A stretch of 64,000 nucleotides of DNA from Hymenobacter sp. APR13 (GTDB lineage: Bacteria > Bacteroidota > Bacteroidia > Cytophagales > Hymenobacteraceae): the NCBI RefSeq assembly GCF_000737515.1, contig NZ_CP006587.1, positions 2,027,001 through 2,091,000 on the forward strand, written 5' to 3'. Numbering within the stretch: the first letter of the stretch is position 1; every line of letters starts with the position of its first letter. The notes beneath the pieces were generated by a model, which did no database searches, was not told the DNA's origin, and saw only the letters and a program-made list of their open reading frames with translations. A program made the translations under genes and the position numbers. This document shows positions 7,899 to 16,169 of the stretch, in pieces.

Positions 7899-9350
7899 AT
7901 GAAGCCTTTCTACTCTCTTCTGGCCTTGAGTTTGGCGGCCGGCCCGCTGGCGGCCCAGGGCCTGACCAACAACGGCGCTGTCCTGACGGTGCCGGCCGGC
8001 GCGACGCTCTACGTGCCGGGCGCTCTGAACAACCAGGCGGGCAGCACGCTCAGCAATGCCGGTACCGTGCTGGTCGGCGGCAATCTGACCAACGCTGGCA
8101 CGCTCACGTCGGCAGGGTTGGTGCGGGCGGTGGGCACCGCCAACCAGACCCTGACCTCCGGCGGCGCCAGCCTCGCGCAGCTGGAAATAGCCAACACCGG
8201 CCCGGCGGGCCAGAACGTGGTGAGCGTTCCGGCCGACCTGACCATCACGCAGCAGCTCACGCTCACGAGCGGTATGGTGCAGACGGCCACCACCGCTACG
8301 GTGCTGCTGCCCAACACGGCCTCGGTGAGCGGGGAAGCGCCGGGCCGCTACGTGCAGGGCAACCTGCAGGTGACACGCACCGGCGTAAACAGCACCACCA
8401 ACTTCGGCAACGGCGCCACGCTCAACCCCGGCAACAACCTGGGTACCGTAACGGTGAAGCGCACCGCGGGCCTGCTGCTGCCCAACGTGAGCTACGGCCA
8501 GAATACAGCGGCACCCGCCTTTCAGGGCATCGACCGGATCTGGACCATCACCAGTGGCAACAACCCCAACTCGGCCGTGGCCGTGACCCTGGACTGGCTG
8601 CCCGAGAACGACAACAGCCTGAGCAGCTTCGCGGCGATGCAGGCGTGGCAGGCTGCTACGCCTTCGTCCTGGCAGAAAGCCGGGGCGCAGGCGGCCGCCA
8701 CCACTACGCCCAGCAGCCGCAGCTTCTCGTTCAGCACCACCGTGCTGGGCCTGCTCACGGTCAGCAACTCGGCCAATCCGCTGCCGGTAGAGCTGGTAGA
8801 GTTCACGGCTGAGCGCCAGGGCGAGGACGGCCTGCTGCGCTGGACTACGGCCTCGGAAACAAACAACGCCCGCTTTGAGGTGGAAGCCAGCGCCGACGGG
8901 CGCACGTTCAGCCGTATCGGGCAGGTGAATGGCCGCGGCACCACCAGCCAGCGCTCCGACTACCGTTTCCTCGACCGGAATCTGACCCGCTATCAGGCCA
9001 GCCCCGTGTATTATCGTCTGCGCCAGGTAGACCAGGATGGCACCGCCACCACTTCGCCCGTCCGGACGGTGCAGGTGCCCGGTGCCACGCCTAAGCTGCT
9101 GGCCGAGGCTTTCCCCAACCCGCATCACAGCGGCAAGCTCACGCTGCGCGTGCAGGCCCCGGAGGCCGGTACCATCACGGTGCGTGTGCACGAGGCTACC
9201 GGCCGTCTGCTGTGGCAGGAAACCCAGCCAGTGCAAGCCGGCTGGAACGAGCAGGCGCTGCCCCGCGCTGCCGAGCTGCCCCAGGGCCTGTACCTGCTAT
9301 CGGTGGGCCAGGCCCGGCAGCAGCAGATTGTAAAGCTGGTGCGCGAGTAA
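7899..9350 (+). CDS. T9SS type A sorting-domain surface protein
   Basis: A 483-residue secreted protein. A signal peptide ends near GPLAAQG. Residues about 25-120 are Gly/Asn/Thr-rich short repeats (AGTVLVGGNLTNAGTL) typical of a beta-helix. Residues about 290-390 form a fibronectin-like region starting LPVELVEFTA, a sequence very common just before Bacteroidota sorting domains. The last 80 residues are the type A C-terminal domain: AFPNPHHSGKLTLRV, then GLYLLSV and a basic end. The type IX system should export it and anchor or release it at the surface. Last gene of the unit; a strong terminator follows at 9373. Confidence 0.9.
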   Translation: MKPFYSLLALSLAAGPLAAQGLTNNGAVLTVPAGATLYVPGALNNQAGSTLSNAGTVLVGGNLTNAGTLTSAGLVRAVGTANQTLTSGGASLAQLEIANTGPAGQNVVSVPADLTITQQLTLTSGMVQTATTATVLLPNTASVSGEAPGRYVQGNLQVTRTGVNSTTNFGNGATLNPGNNLGTVTVKRTAGLLLPNVSYGQNTAAPAFQGIDRIWTITSGNNPNSAVAVTLDWLPENDNSLSSFAAMQAWQAATPSSWQKAGAQAAATTTPSSRSFSFSTTVLGLLTVSNSANPLPVELVEFTAERQGEDGLLRWTTASETNNARFEVEASADGRTFSRIGQVNGRGTTSQRSDYRFLDRNLTRYQASPVYYRLRQVDQDGTATTSPVRTVQVPGATPKLLAEAFPNPHHSGKLTLRVQAPEAGTITVRVHEATGRLLWQETQPVQAGWNEQALPRAAELPQGLYLLSVGQARQQQIVKLVRE

Positions 9351-9372
9351 GTGTTGCGCTGGCAAGCTGTTG

Positions 9373-9402
9373 AAAAGCGCCCCCAACTGGGGGCGCTTTT
9401 TT
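9373..9402 (+). terminator. Intrinsic terminator of the surface-protein unit
   Basis: A 12-bp perfect stem (9373-9384 with 9389-9400), loop AACT, followed by further T residues. It lies 22 bp after the T9SS-sorted gene. Confidence 0.92.
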
Positions 9403-9574
9403 GTTGGCTAGCCGCTGACCCAAGTGGGCTACGTGTGCGCAAAATCAATAGCTTACGGATATTTTGTATCTGCGGCCTGCTCGCCTAGCCTGGTGGCCTC
9501 GCTGCATTGCCTCCGGCTGGTAGGCCGGGCTACAGTATGGGTAGTTAAGTATCCTGGATTTCGCCTGAATTTCT

Positions 9575-10111
9575 ATGCGCAAACTATTCCTCTATGCGGC
9601 CCTGCTGCTGCTCTCGCAATGCTCGAAGTGCAAGGACAACGACCCCTCGCCCGAAGCCCAGCTGCCACCCGCCACCCAAACCGGCGCCAACACCTTTGGC
9701 TGCCTCGTGAATGGGGAGGCTTGGACGCCACGCGGCAACAATAGCAACTCCAACTACAGTGTGTCATATGATCCTGGACTAAATGGAGGTCTTTTTTCCT
9801 TGCAGACCTACCGGTATCCCGATAAAAGTGAATTCTTCCAATCGATTTCCCTGGAGGTTATCTCGAATGCCCGAGTCGGCAGCTATTCCTTACCAAGTCC
9901 CCGACGCACCCGCGTCGTGTTTCAAGACACTAGGCCCAATTGCTATTGGAGCAGTGCAGATAGCGCGACAACGTACCGACGCGGCACTTTGACCATCACG
10001 CACCTTGACCTGCAGGCCGGTATCGTTTCGGGCACGTTCGCCTTCACGCTCTACAAACCCGGCTGCGACTCTATCCGTGTCACGCAAGGGCGCTTCGATA
10101 AGAAGCTGTAA
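9575..10111 (+). CDS. DUF6252-type lipoprotein
   Basis: A 178-residue predicted lipoprotein: MRKLFLYAALLLLSQCSKC gives a lipobox with cysteine near residue 16. The segment NTFGCLVNGEAWTP right after the signal matches the start of DUF6252 proteins, which are widespread and uncharacterised in Bacteroidota. The rest is predicted beta-rich (FSLQTYRYPD, GTLTITHLD, GIVSGTFAFTLY). Codon use and GC are slightly lower than in the neighbours between 9750 and 9990. It is a single gene between a terminator and the sigma factor. Function unknown. Confidence 0.8.
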   Translation: MRKLFLYAALLLLSQCSKCKDNDPSPEAQLPPATQTGANTFGCLVNGEAWTPRGNNSNSNYSVSYDPGLNGGLFSLQTYRYPDKSEFFQSISLEVISNARVGSYSLPSPRRTRVVFQDTRPNCYWSSADSATTYRRGTLTITHLDLQAGIVSGTFAFTLYKPGCDSIRVTQGRFDKKL

Positions 10112-10209
10112 TCATCCTTGTCGCTTTCCGGCCACCTGCGCCGCTAAACGCCGCGCTGCCCGTATCTTGGCGGAACCTGTGGGCCGCTGGCTGGCCCTGC
10201 TGTTGCGCT

Positions 10210-10821
10210 ATGCTGTTTCGTCGTCGTCCTGTTGCTGCTGCCGAGCTGTCCGATGCGGACTTGCTGCGGCGCTACCACGCCCAGGGCGAGGTGGCCGACC
10301 TGGGCGTGCTCTACGAGCGGCACATGAGCGGCGTGCTGGCTATTGCCCGCCGCTACCTCCGCGACGAAGCCGACGCCCAGGATGCCGTGATGCAGCTCTT
10401 CGAGCAGCTGGTGCCCAAGCTGCGCCAGCACACCGTGGAGAACTTCCCGCCCTGGCTGCACGCCACCGCCCGCAACCACTGCCTGATGGTGTTGCGGGCC
10501 CGGCAACGAGCCGGCCCCGCGCTGGTGCACTTTTCTGACGAAGCCGGTATGGAATCGGTAGCGGCCCGGCATCTGACCGCCGACGACCCCGCCGACGCCG
10601 AGCTGCACGAGCAGCACCTGCAGCAGCTGGAACACACCCTCGCCGAACTGCCCCCCGGTCAGCGCCAGTGCCTGGAGCTGTTTTACCTTGAAAAGAAAAG
10701 CTACCGCGAAGTGGCGGCCCTCACCGGCTTCGACCTCAACGCCGTAAAAAGCCACCTCCAAAACGGCAAGCGCAACCTGCGCCGCCTCCTGCAAGCCTCC
10801 GCCTCCGATGCCTCGCCCTAA
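10210..10821 (+). CDS. ECF-type RNA polymerase sigma factor
   Basis: A 203-residue sigma-70-family factor. Region 2 runs from about residue 20 to 90 (LLRRYHAQGEVADLGVLYER, then ARRYLRDEADAQDAVMQLFEQL). Region 4 runs from about 135 to 195 (LAELPPGQRQCLELFYLEKK, SYREVAALTGFDLNAVKSHLQNGKR), a helix-turn-helix expected to bind -35-like elements. It overlaps the next gene by 14 bp, and that gene looks like its anti-sigma factor, so the pair should be translated together. A TATCTTGG box at 10163-10170 may be its own -7 element. Confidence 0.93.
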   Translation: MLFRRRPVAAAELSDADLLRRYHAQGEVADLGVLYERHMSGVLAIARRYLRDEADAQDAVMQLFEQLVPKLRQHTVENFPPWLHATARNHCLMVLRARQRAGPALVHFSDEAGMESVAARHLTADDPADAELHEQHLQQLEHTLAELPPGQRQCLELFYLEKKSYREVAALTGFDLNAVKSHLQNGKRNLRRLLQASASDASP

Positions 10822-12172
10822 CCCAACCTCCGCACCCTCTGCCCCGGCCGGCGCCCACTTGCCGGTGGAGCAGCTGCGCCGGTACGTGGCCGGGCAGCTG
10901 CCGCCCGCCGAGGAGCACGCCGTGGAAGCCCACACGCTGGATTGTGCCGTGTGCGCCGACATGCTGGAAGGCCTGGAGCTGCAGCCCGCCGCCACCCACG
11001 AGGCCAGCCTGGCCACGTTGCGCCAGCGCCTGCACACCCGCGTAGCCGAGCTGACCCCTGAAGCTGCCCCCGAACCCGCCGTAGTTCCGCTGTGGGCGTG
11101 GCGGCCGCTGGCAGCAGCGGCCGTGCTGCTAATTTCGTTGAGCGTGATGGGCTGGCTGGCAGTCAGCCGGTTCAGCAGCGCCCCCAACCTGGCGGCCCGC
11201 ACAGCCCCGAAAGCCGCCGCCCGCCAACCCACTGGCGAGCCTGCCACCGTGCAGCCCGCCGAACCGGCGGCCGCCGCTTCTGATGTGGCGGTTGTAATCC
11301 CGCCCGCTGCGCCGGCCTCGCCGCTGCGGCGGCCACCGGCAGCGCCAATACGGCAGCGGGCAATAGTCGTGGCTGATGCCGACGTGCCTGCTCCGGCGGC
11401 TGACCTCGCGTCTGGCAGTCAGGTTTCCGGCCTGGGTAGCACGATGGACGTGGCTGCCGTAGCCGCGCCGGATACTGTGGAAAGTAAGTCGGTGGCGGTA
11501 GCGGCGGCCGCGGCTCCGGCAGCGGCCAAAGCTAAAATGGCCCGCGTAGCCGGCGTTTCGGTAACGGCCGCGCCGGCGGCTACACGCACGATTCAGGGCC
11601 GTATTACCGATACGGCTGGCGTGCCGCTGCCGGGTGTTCTGATAACTGAAAAAGGCGTGCCGCAAGGCGTTTCAACAGACCAGAATGGGGTCTTTACGCT
11701 AAAAACAACCGCTGATATCGGCCAGCTCTATATCAGCTCCGTCGGCTATGTCGCCCAGACCCGCACCCTGCGTCCTACTGATTCCACGCTGGCCCTGGCG
11801 CTGGCGCCGGATAGTCGGCAGCTGAGCGAGGTGGTGGTGGTGCGCCGCGAGGCACCGCCGATGCTGCCCAGCATCGGCGCCACGCCGGCTGGCGGCCACC
11901 CCGCCCTGCGCAAGTACCTGCGCGACAGCCTCGACTATCCGCAGAAAGCCCTGGACGAACGGCTGGAAGGCACCGTGCGCCTGCAGTTTGTGGTAGGCAC
12001 CGATGGCAAGCTGAGCGACTTCAAGGTGCTGCGCAAAGTGTCGCCGGAGTGCGACGAAGAGGCCATCCGGCTGCTGCAGGCGGGCCCTGCCTGGTTTCCC
12101 GCCGTACAGAGCAACCGCCGCGTAGCCCGCAAGGTCGTGGTTGACGTGCCGTTCAAGATTGTGCAGCGGTAG
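10808..12172 (+). CDS. Anti-sigma-like protein with carboxypeptidase-regulatory and TonB C-terminal domains
   Basis: A 454-residue probable membrane regulator. The cytoplasmic N-terminus has a zinc-finger HxxxCxxC (H42, C46, C49), as in anti-sigma factors that bind ECF sigma factors. One membrane segment lies at about 99-119. After an Ala/Pro/Val-rich linker comes a CarboxypepD_reg-like beta sandwich (about 257-335: TIQGRITDTAGVPLPGV, ISSVGYV). The end (about 365-454) is a TonB C-terminal domain (LEGTVRLQFVVGTDGKL, CDEEAIRLL, VVDVPFKI). It starts inside the sigma gene. The combination suggests envelope sensing passed to the sigma factor; this is inference. The linker might instead reach an outer-membrane receptor. 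Confidence 0.87.
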   Translation: MPRPNPTSAPSAPAGAHLPVEQLRRYVAGQLPPAEEHAVEAHTLDCAVCADMLEGLELQPAATHEASLATLRQRLHTRVAELTPEAAPEPAVVPLWAWRPLAAAAVLLISLSVMGWLAVSRFSSAPNLAARTAPKAAARQPTGEPATVQPAEPAAAASDVAVVIPPAAPASPLRRPPAAPIRQRAIVVADADVPAPAADLASGSQVSGLGSTMDVAAVAAPDTVESKSVAVAAAAAPAAAKAKMARVAGVSVTAAPAATRTIQGRITDTAGVPLPGVLITEKGVPQGVSTDQNGVFTLKTTADIGQLYISSVGYVAQTRTLRPTDSTLALALAPDSRQLSEVVVVRREAPPMLPSIGATPAGGHPALRKYLRDSLDYPQKALDERLEGTVRLQFVVGTDGKLSDFKVLRKVSPECDEEAIRLLQAGPAWFPAVQSNRRVARKVVVDVPFKIVQR

Positions 12173-12189
12173 CGGGATAGTTGAATAAT

Positions 12190-12312
12190 AGCACGTCATT
12201 CCGAGCGAAGGCGCAGCCGCAGCCGAGGAATCTCGCTAGTGTGGTAGAATCATTTTACTACACTAGCGAGATTCCTCGGCTCCGGCTGCGCCTTCGCTCG
12301 GAATGACGTGCT
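12190..12312. repeat. Palindromic intergenic element, copy 1
   Basis: Two 57-nt arms (12190-12246 and 12256-12312) pair with two mismatches around a 9-nt loop. The ends are ACGTCATTCCGAGCG and its complement, and the arms contain GCCGAGGAATCTCGC. It lies between convergent genes (12172 and 12323), so it could act as a bidirectional terminator. Four more copies lie at 15368, 37073, 51721 and 61918. Confidence 0.9.
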
Positions 12313-12322
12313 GTTTCTATAC

Positions 12323-12610
12323 CTAGCCGCTGTAGCCGCCGCCGCTTTCGGGCTCGGTGGCGCTGCCGCCGGCTTTGTCGGGGGTAGGCAGTTCGGGCTC
12401 GGTTTTCATTTCCACCTGGCTGTAGTCAGGGGCGCCATTGCCGGCTACGGCTACGGGCGTTTCATTGGCGGACGAGGTGCCGGCTACGCGGGTGCTAGTG
12501 GACTCCTGGTTTTCGTGGTTAGGCGGCGTGACGGCGGCGCTTTGGTGAGCGGTCGGCGTGGCGGGCGAGGTGGACAGGGCGTCGGATTCGTCTTCGAAGG
12601 TCTTTTTCAT
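12323..12610 (-). CDS. Small Ser/Thr/Pro-rich hypothetical protein
   Basis: A 95-residue protein with no recognisable fold: the first half is Ser/Thr/Ala-rich, followed by PELPTPDKAGGSATEPES and a glycine-rich tail. It has no signal peptide or membrane segment and is probably disordered. The ATG at 12610 gives the plausible opening MKKTFEDESD. The opposite strand is also open for 105 codons, but that reading is Gly/Val-rich with a shadow-like composition. The gene faces the sigma/anti-sigma pair across a palindromic element. Existence is likely but not certain; function unknown. Confidence 0.55.
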   Translation of the reverse strand: MKKTFEDESDALSTSPATPTAHQSAAVTPPNHENQESTSTRVAGTSSANETPVAVAGNGAPDYSQVEMKTEPELPTPDKAGGSATEPESGGGYSG

Positions 12611-12738
12611 GATGAGAGTAGCTAGGAGGTGACACCAGCAGGGCCGGCTGCCAGAGTGTACGCAGGGCACGGGCCAGTGGCCGCGCCAGATACCCGCAGA
12701 ATTTGGGGATTTTGGGTCGGGTACGGAGCCGGGTTGCG

Positions 12739-12746
12739 TACTTTTG
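12739..12746 (+). promoter_or_regulatory. -7 box TACTTTTG of fumC
   Basis: Matches TAnnTTTG, 63 bp before the fumC ATG. A TTTG at 12711-12714 could be the -33 element, though the 24-bp spacing is long. Confidence 0.55.
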
Positions 12747-12809
12747 CCCGGCGGCCCCGGCCGCAACCTGTTTCCCTGTCACCTCATCCTCTTCTTTCCC
12801 CACAGAAGC

Positions 12810-14216
12810 ATGACGCAGTTCCGCACCGAGAAAGACACCATGGGCACCGTGCAGGTGCCGGCCGACGCCTACTACGGCGCCCAGACCCAGCGCAGCATCG
12901 ACAACTTCCAGATTGCCCAGGACATCAACCGGATGCCCAAGGAAATCATCCGCGCCTTCGCCTACCTCAAGAAAGCCGCCGCCCTCACCAACCGCGACGC
13001 CGGCGTCCTCGACGCCGACAAAGCCGAGCTGATTGGCCGCGTGTGCGACGAAATTCTGGACGGCAAGCTCGACAAGGAGTTTCCGCTGGTGGTGTGGCAG
13101 ACCGGCTCGGGCACCCAGAGCAACATGAACGTGAACGAGGTGGTGGCCTACCGCGGCCACGTGCTGCAGGGCGGCAGCCTCTCCGACGAGAAAAAGGTGC
13201 TGGCCCCCAACGACGACGTGAACAAGTCGCAGTCGAGCAACGACACGTTCCCGACGGCCATGCACATTGCCGCCTACAAAATCCTGGTGGAAACCACCAT
13301 TCCCGGCATCGAGAAGCTGCGCGACACGCTGAAAGCCAAGTCCGAGCAGTTCATGCACATCGTCAAAATCGGCCGTACCCACCTGATGGATGCTACGCCG
13401 CTGACGGTGGGCCAGGAGTTCAGCGGCTACGTGTCGCAGCTCGACCACGGCCTGCGCGCCATCAAGAACACGCTGGCGCACCTCTCGGAGCTGGCGCTGG
13501 GCGGCACCGCCGTGGGCACCGGCATCAATACGCCCGCCGGCTACTCGGAGAACGTGGCCAAGCACATTGCCGACCTCACCGGCCTGCCCTTCATCACCGC
13601 CGAAAACAAGTTTGAGGCCCTGGCCGCCCACGACGCCATTGTGGAAGCCCACGGCGCTTTGAAGACGGTAGCCGCTTCGCTGATGAAAATCGGCAACGAT
13701 ATCCGTTTGCTGGCTTCGGGCCCGCGCGCCGGCATCGGCGAGCTGCACATCCCCGACAACGAGCCCGGCTCCAGCATCATGCCCGGCAAGGTGAACCCCA
13801 CCCAGTGCGAGGCCATGACGATGGTGGCGGCCCAGGTAATGGGCAACGACGTGGCCATCAACATCGGCGGCATGAACGGCCACTTCGAGCTGAACGTGTT
13901 CAAGCCCGTGATGATCTACAACTTCCTGCACTCGGCCCGCCTCATCGGCGACGTGTGCGTGTCGTTCAACGACAAGTGCGCCGTGGGCATCGAGCCCCTG
14001 GAAGCCAACATCAATAAGCACGTGGACAGCAGCCTGATGCTGGTCACGGCCCTCAACCCCCATATCGGCTACTACAAAGCCGCCGAAATTGCCCAGACGG
14101 CCCACAAGAACGGCTCGACGCTGAAGGAAACCGCCCTGCAACTCGGCTACCTCACCGAGGAGCAGTTCAACGAGTGGCTCAAGCCCGAGGACATGGTAGG
14201 CGAGATTAAGAAGTAG
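12810..14216 (+). CDS. fumC: Class II fumarate hydratase
   Basis: A 468-residue cytoplasmic enzyme of the citric acid cycle, interconverting fumarate and malate without an iron-sulfur cluster. It has the superfamily signature [15 protein letters not shown], the [13 protein letters not shown] and [11 protein letters not shown] substrate-site motifs, and [12 protein letters not shown] with the catalytic-region histidine. Full length for FumC. The close relative aspartate ammonia-lyase is less likely given GTQSNMN and the [14 protein letters not shown] end. The ATG at 12810 gives [17 protein letters not shown], matching the usual N-terminus. A terminator follows at 14244. Confidence 0.96.
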   Translation: MTQFRTEKDTMGTVQVPADAYYGAQTQRSIDNFQIAQDINRMPKEIIRAFAYLKKAAALTNRDAGVLDADKAELIGRVCDEILDGKLDKEFPLVVWQTGSGTQSNMNVNEVVAYRGHVLQGGSLSDEKKVLAPNDDVNKSQSSNDTFPTAMHIAAYKILVETTIPGIEKLRDTLKAKSEQFMHIVKIGRTHLMDATPLTVGQEFSGYVSQLDHGLRAIKNTLAHLSELALGGTAVGTGINTPAGYSENVAKHIADLTGLPFITAENKFEALAAHDAIVEAHGALKTVAASLMKIGNDIRLLASGPRAGIGELHIPDNEPGSSIMPGKVNPTQCEAMTMVAAQVMGNDVAINIGGMNGHFELNVFKPVMIYNFLHSARLIGDVCVSFNDKCAVGIEPLEANINKHVDSSLMLVTALNPHIGYYKAAEIAQTAHKNGSTLKETALQLGYLTEEQFNEWLKPEDMVGEIKK

Positions 14217-14243
14217 AAGCTACGGCTGGTTCACACCAATCCG

Positions 14244-14287
14244 AAACGCCGTTGCCCCATGCAGGGCAGCGGCGTTTTGTTTTTTCG
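14244..14287 (+). terminator. Intrinsic terminator after fumC
   Basis: A 14-bp stem (AAACGCCGTTGCCC at 14244-14257 with 14264-14277, one internal mismatch), then a T-rich run to 14286. Confidence 0.88.
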
Positions 14288-14325
14288 GCATCTTTACGGC
14301 GTACTCCCCCAACTCCCTTGCCCGC

Positions 14326-14925
14326 ATGGATTTCGCCGAGGATATCGTTCTGGAAAACCACCGCGCCCTGCTGCGCCCGCTGCAAACGGCCGACTTCGAG
14401 GCACTGCGCCCTGTGGCAGCTACGCCGGAGTTGTGGGCCTACACCCTCACTCGCGCCGACGACCCCATCAGCCTGGCCGCGTACCTGACCGAGGCCGTGC
14501 GGGGCCGGGAGCAGCAGCGCCGCTACCCGTTTCTTATCGTGGATAAGCAAACCGGGCGAGCGGCTGGCAGCACTAGCTACTATAATTTGGATGAGGCTGA
14601 TGCCCGGCTGAGCATTGGCTACACCTGGGTGGGGCAGGAGTTTCAACGCACCGGCCTTAACCGCGCTGCTAAACACCTACTGCTACATTATGCCTTCGAG
14701 GTGCTGGGCTGCGAGCGAGTAGAGCTGGAGACCGACTCGCGCAACCACAAGTCGCAGAACGCCATGCGCCGCATGGGGGCCACCGAGGAGGGCACCCTGC
14801 GCAGTCACCGCCCCACGCAAGGCGGCATCCGGCGCGACACGGTCATTTTCAGCATCATCCGGCCAGAGTGGGAGCAGCTGCGCCGGTCGGTATTCGGCGC
14901 CTTCGACGCGGTGGCCCGTGGCTAG
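14326..14925 (+). CDS. GNAT-family N-acetyltransferase (RimJ/RimL-like)
   Basis: A 199-residue acetyl-CoA-dependent N-acetyltransferase. The N-terminus NHRALLRPLQTADFEAL is typical of the RimJ/RimL-type subfamily (Acetyltransf_3). The fold continues with AGSTSYYNLDEADARLSIGYTWV, GLNRAAKHLLLHYAFEVLGCERVELETDSRN, and SQNAMRRMGATEEGTLRSH. The acyl acceptor is not identifiable; relatives act on ribosomal proteins or on small amines. Its last 8 bp overlap the GTG of the diacylglycerol kinase gene, so the two are translationally coupled. Confidence 0.9.
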   Translation: MDFAEDIVLENHRALLRPLQTADFEALRPVAATPELWAYTLTRADDPISLAAYLTEAVRGREQQRRYPFLIVDKQTGRAAGSTSYYNLDEADARLSIGYTWVGQEFQRTGLNRAAKHLLLHYAFEVLGCERVELETDSRNHKSQNAMRRMGATEEGTLRSHRPTQGGIRRDTVIFSIIRPEWEQLRRSVFGAFDAVARG

Positions 14926-15316
14926 CCCGGAGCGGCCGCCGCGGCGGTTTCCGGCGGTGCTGCGGCGCCGGGCCGCCAGCTTCGGCTATGCGTTGCGGGG
15001 CGTGGCGGCGGCGCTGCGCACGGAGGTGCATCTGCAGTTTCATGCGGCTGCCACGGTGGCGGTGCTGGGGCTGGGCTGGTATCTGCAGCTGGCGCGCTGG
15101 GAGTGGGCACTGGTGGCGCTGGCCGTCGGACTGGTTTGGAGTCTGGAACTGGTAAATACGGCCGTAGAGGCCGTCGTGAACCTGGTGTCGCCGGAGTACC
15201 ACCCGCTGGCCGGCCGCGCCAAGGACGTGGCCGCCGGCGCCGTGCTGGCCGGGGCAGTGGCTGCCGCCGCTGTAGGCGCGCTGGTGTTCGGCCCACGCTT
15301 GTGGGCTTTATTGTAA
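14918..15316 (+). CDS. Diacylglycerol kinase / undecaprenol kinase family protein
   Basis: A 132-residue integral membrane kinase of the DgkA family, phosphorylating diacylglycerol or undecaprenol with ATP. Membrane segments lie at about 42-62, 66-85 and 105-128. The signature LELVNTAVEAVVNLVSPEYHPLAGRAKDVAAGAV carries the catalytic-region Glu, Asn and Asp residues. It starts with GTG inside the previous gene (8-bp overlap). In bacteria with undecaprenyl-based cell-wall recycling, the undecaprenol role is the commoner one; the sequence does not decide. Confidence 0.92.
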   Translation: MASPERPPRRFPAVLRRRAASFGYALRGVAAALRTEVHLQFHAAATVAVLGLGWYLQLARWEWALVALAVGLVWSLELVNTAVEAVVNLVSPEYHPLAGRAKDVAAGAVLAGAVAAAAVGALVFGPRLWALL

Positions 15317-15512
15317 CGAGGTCATGGAAGAATGAGGTGATGAAGGGATAATGGGTGACAAAGCATGAATGCCATGCAGAGGCGCAGCCGAAGAATTTCG
15401 CTCGCTGGCGCTGGATCGACCCGAGTTGCCATATTGGCGAGATTCCTCGCTCCGCTCGGAATGACGTTCTTCCTTTGTCACCTGTCACCCGTCACCTCAT
15501 CCCTACCAACCC
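15317..15512. repeat. Word-repeat hairpin A enclosing palindromic element copy 2
   Basis: Left arm about 15322-15365 (degenerate GATGAGGTGA words directly after the kinase stop) and right arm about 15476-15512 (TCACCTGTCACCCGTCACC and CTCATCC) are imperfect reverse complements. Between them lies copy 2 of the GTCAT palindromic element. The word family is the same as at 46104 and 51690. Confidence 0.75.
15368..15476. repeat. Palindromic intergenic element, copy 2 (degenerate)
   Basis: Left arm ATGCAGAGGCGCAGCCGAAG and right arm CGAGATTCCTCGCTCCGCTC, with AATGACGTTCTTCC at the end. The left end has decayed (GCCAT in place of GTCAT). Same family as 12190. Confidence 0.8.
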
Positions 15513-15568
15513 CAGCGCCGGATAGGGCGTACGTACAGACCAGCGGTTGGCTTATCGGCTGCCGTCTG

Positions 15569-15576
15569 TACTTTTG
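15569..15576 (+). promoter_or_regulatory. -7 box TACTTTTG with -33 TTG
   Basis: Matches TAnnTTTG. A TTG at 15547-15549 lies 19 bp upstream, the usual spacing for a Bacteroidota sigma-A promoter. The ATG of the DUF6970 lipoprotein is 20 bp downstream. Confidence 0.75.
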
Positions 15577-15596
15577 CGCCCTCTTTTCACGCTGCC

Positions 15597-16070
15597 ATGC
15601 GCTCCTTTCTACTATTGCCGGCCACTGCGCTGGGTGTACTGCTCTGCAGCTTCGGCTGCCAGAAAAACGTGAGTGTCACGACGCCAACCGACACGCCGGC
15701 CAGCGGCACTACGGGCATTACCTCCGCCCCCGCTCCGGCCGCCAAAAACACCACCACGCCCGTGCCGGACACCCCTGTAGCGCAGTTCGACACCACCGCC
15801 CGCCCAAGCTGGCTGAAGGCCCGCATTGAGGCGCATCTGGCCGAAAATAAGCAGAACCCGCCCATTCAGGTGTTTCGGTACCGCTACAATGGCGCCGTGG
15901 TGTACTACGAAACCAGCCCGTGCTGCGACCAATACACCAACCTCTACGACCAGAAAGGCAAGCTCCTGTGCCACCCCGACGGTGGCTTCACAGGCCGTGG
16001 TGACGGCAAATGCTCTGATTTCAACAAAAATAAAACCGAAGAAAAGCTGGTTTGGCAGGACCCCAGATAG
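15597..16070 (+). CDS. DUF6970-type lipoprotein
   Basis: A 157-residue predicted lipoprotein, with a lipobox LLCSFGCQK (cysteine at 21) and then a Thr/Pro/Ala-rich linker to about residue 65. The C-terminal domain reads PSWLKARIEAHL, QVFRYRYNGAVVYYETSPCCDQYTNLYD, KGKLLCHPDGGFTGRGDGKC and LVWQDPR. This is the DUF6970 pattern with its conserved CC, CHPDGG and GDGKC. The four or more cysteines suggest disulfides or metal binding in the periplasm; the function is not known. It has a good promoter of its own. Confidence 0.85.
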   Translation: MRSFLLLPATALGVLLCSFGCQKNVSVTTPTDTPASGTTGITSAPAPAAKNTTTPVPDTPVAQFDTTARPSWLKARIEAHLAENKQNPPIQVFRYRYNGAVVYYETSPCCDQYTNLYDQKGKLLCHPDGGFTGRGDGKCSDFNKNKTEEKLVWQDPR

Positions 16071-16169
16071 GGGCCAGGGGCCTGCGGACGGTAAGGCTAT
16101 CGGGCGTGGTATAACGCCTGAGCTTGCCGGCGGCAGCCTTGGCGCTTCTTCCACCAGCACAGCACCCGT

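Noticed and set aside
5572..9350. Prophage remnant
   Set aside because: Only fibre- and collar-like domains are present. They have signal peptides and a T9SS partner, and no structural, packaging or integrase genes occur.
12190..12312. CRISPR-like repeats
   Set aside because: The repeats are single palindromes scattered over 50 kb, not regularly spaced direct repeats with spacers, and no cas genes are present.
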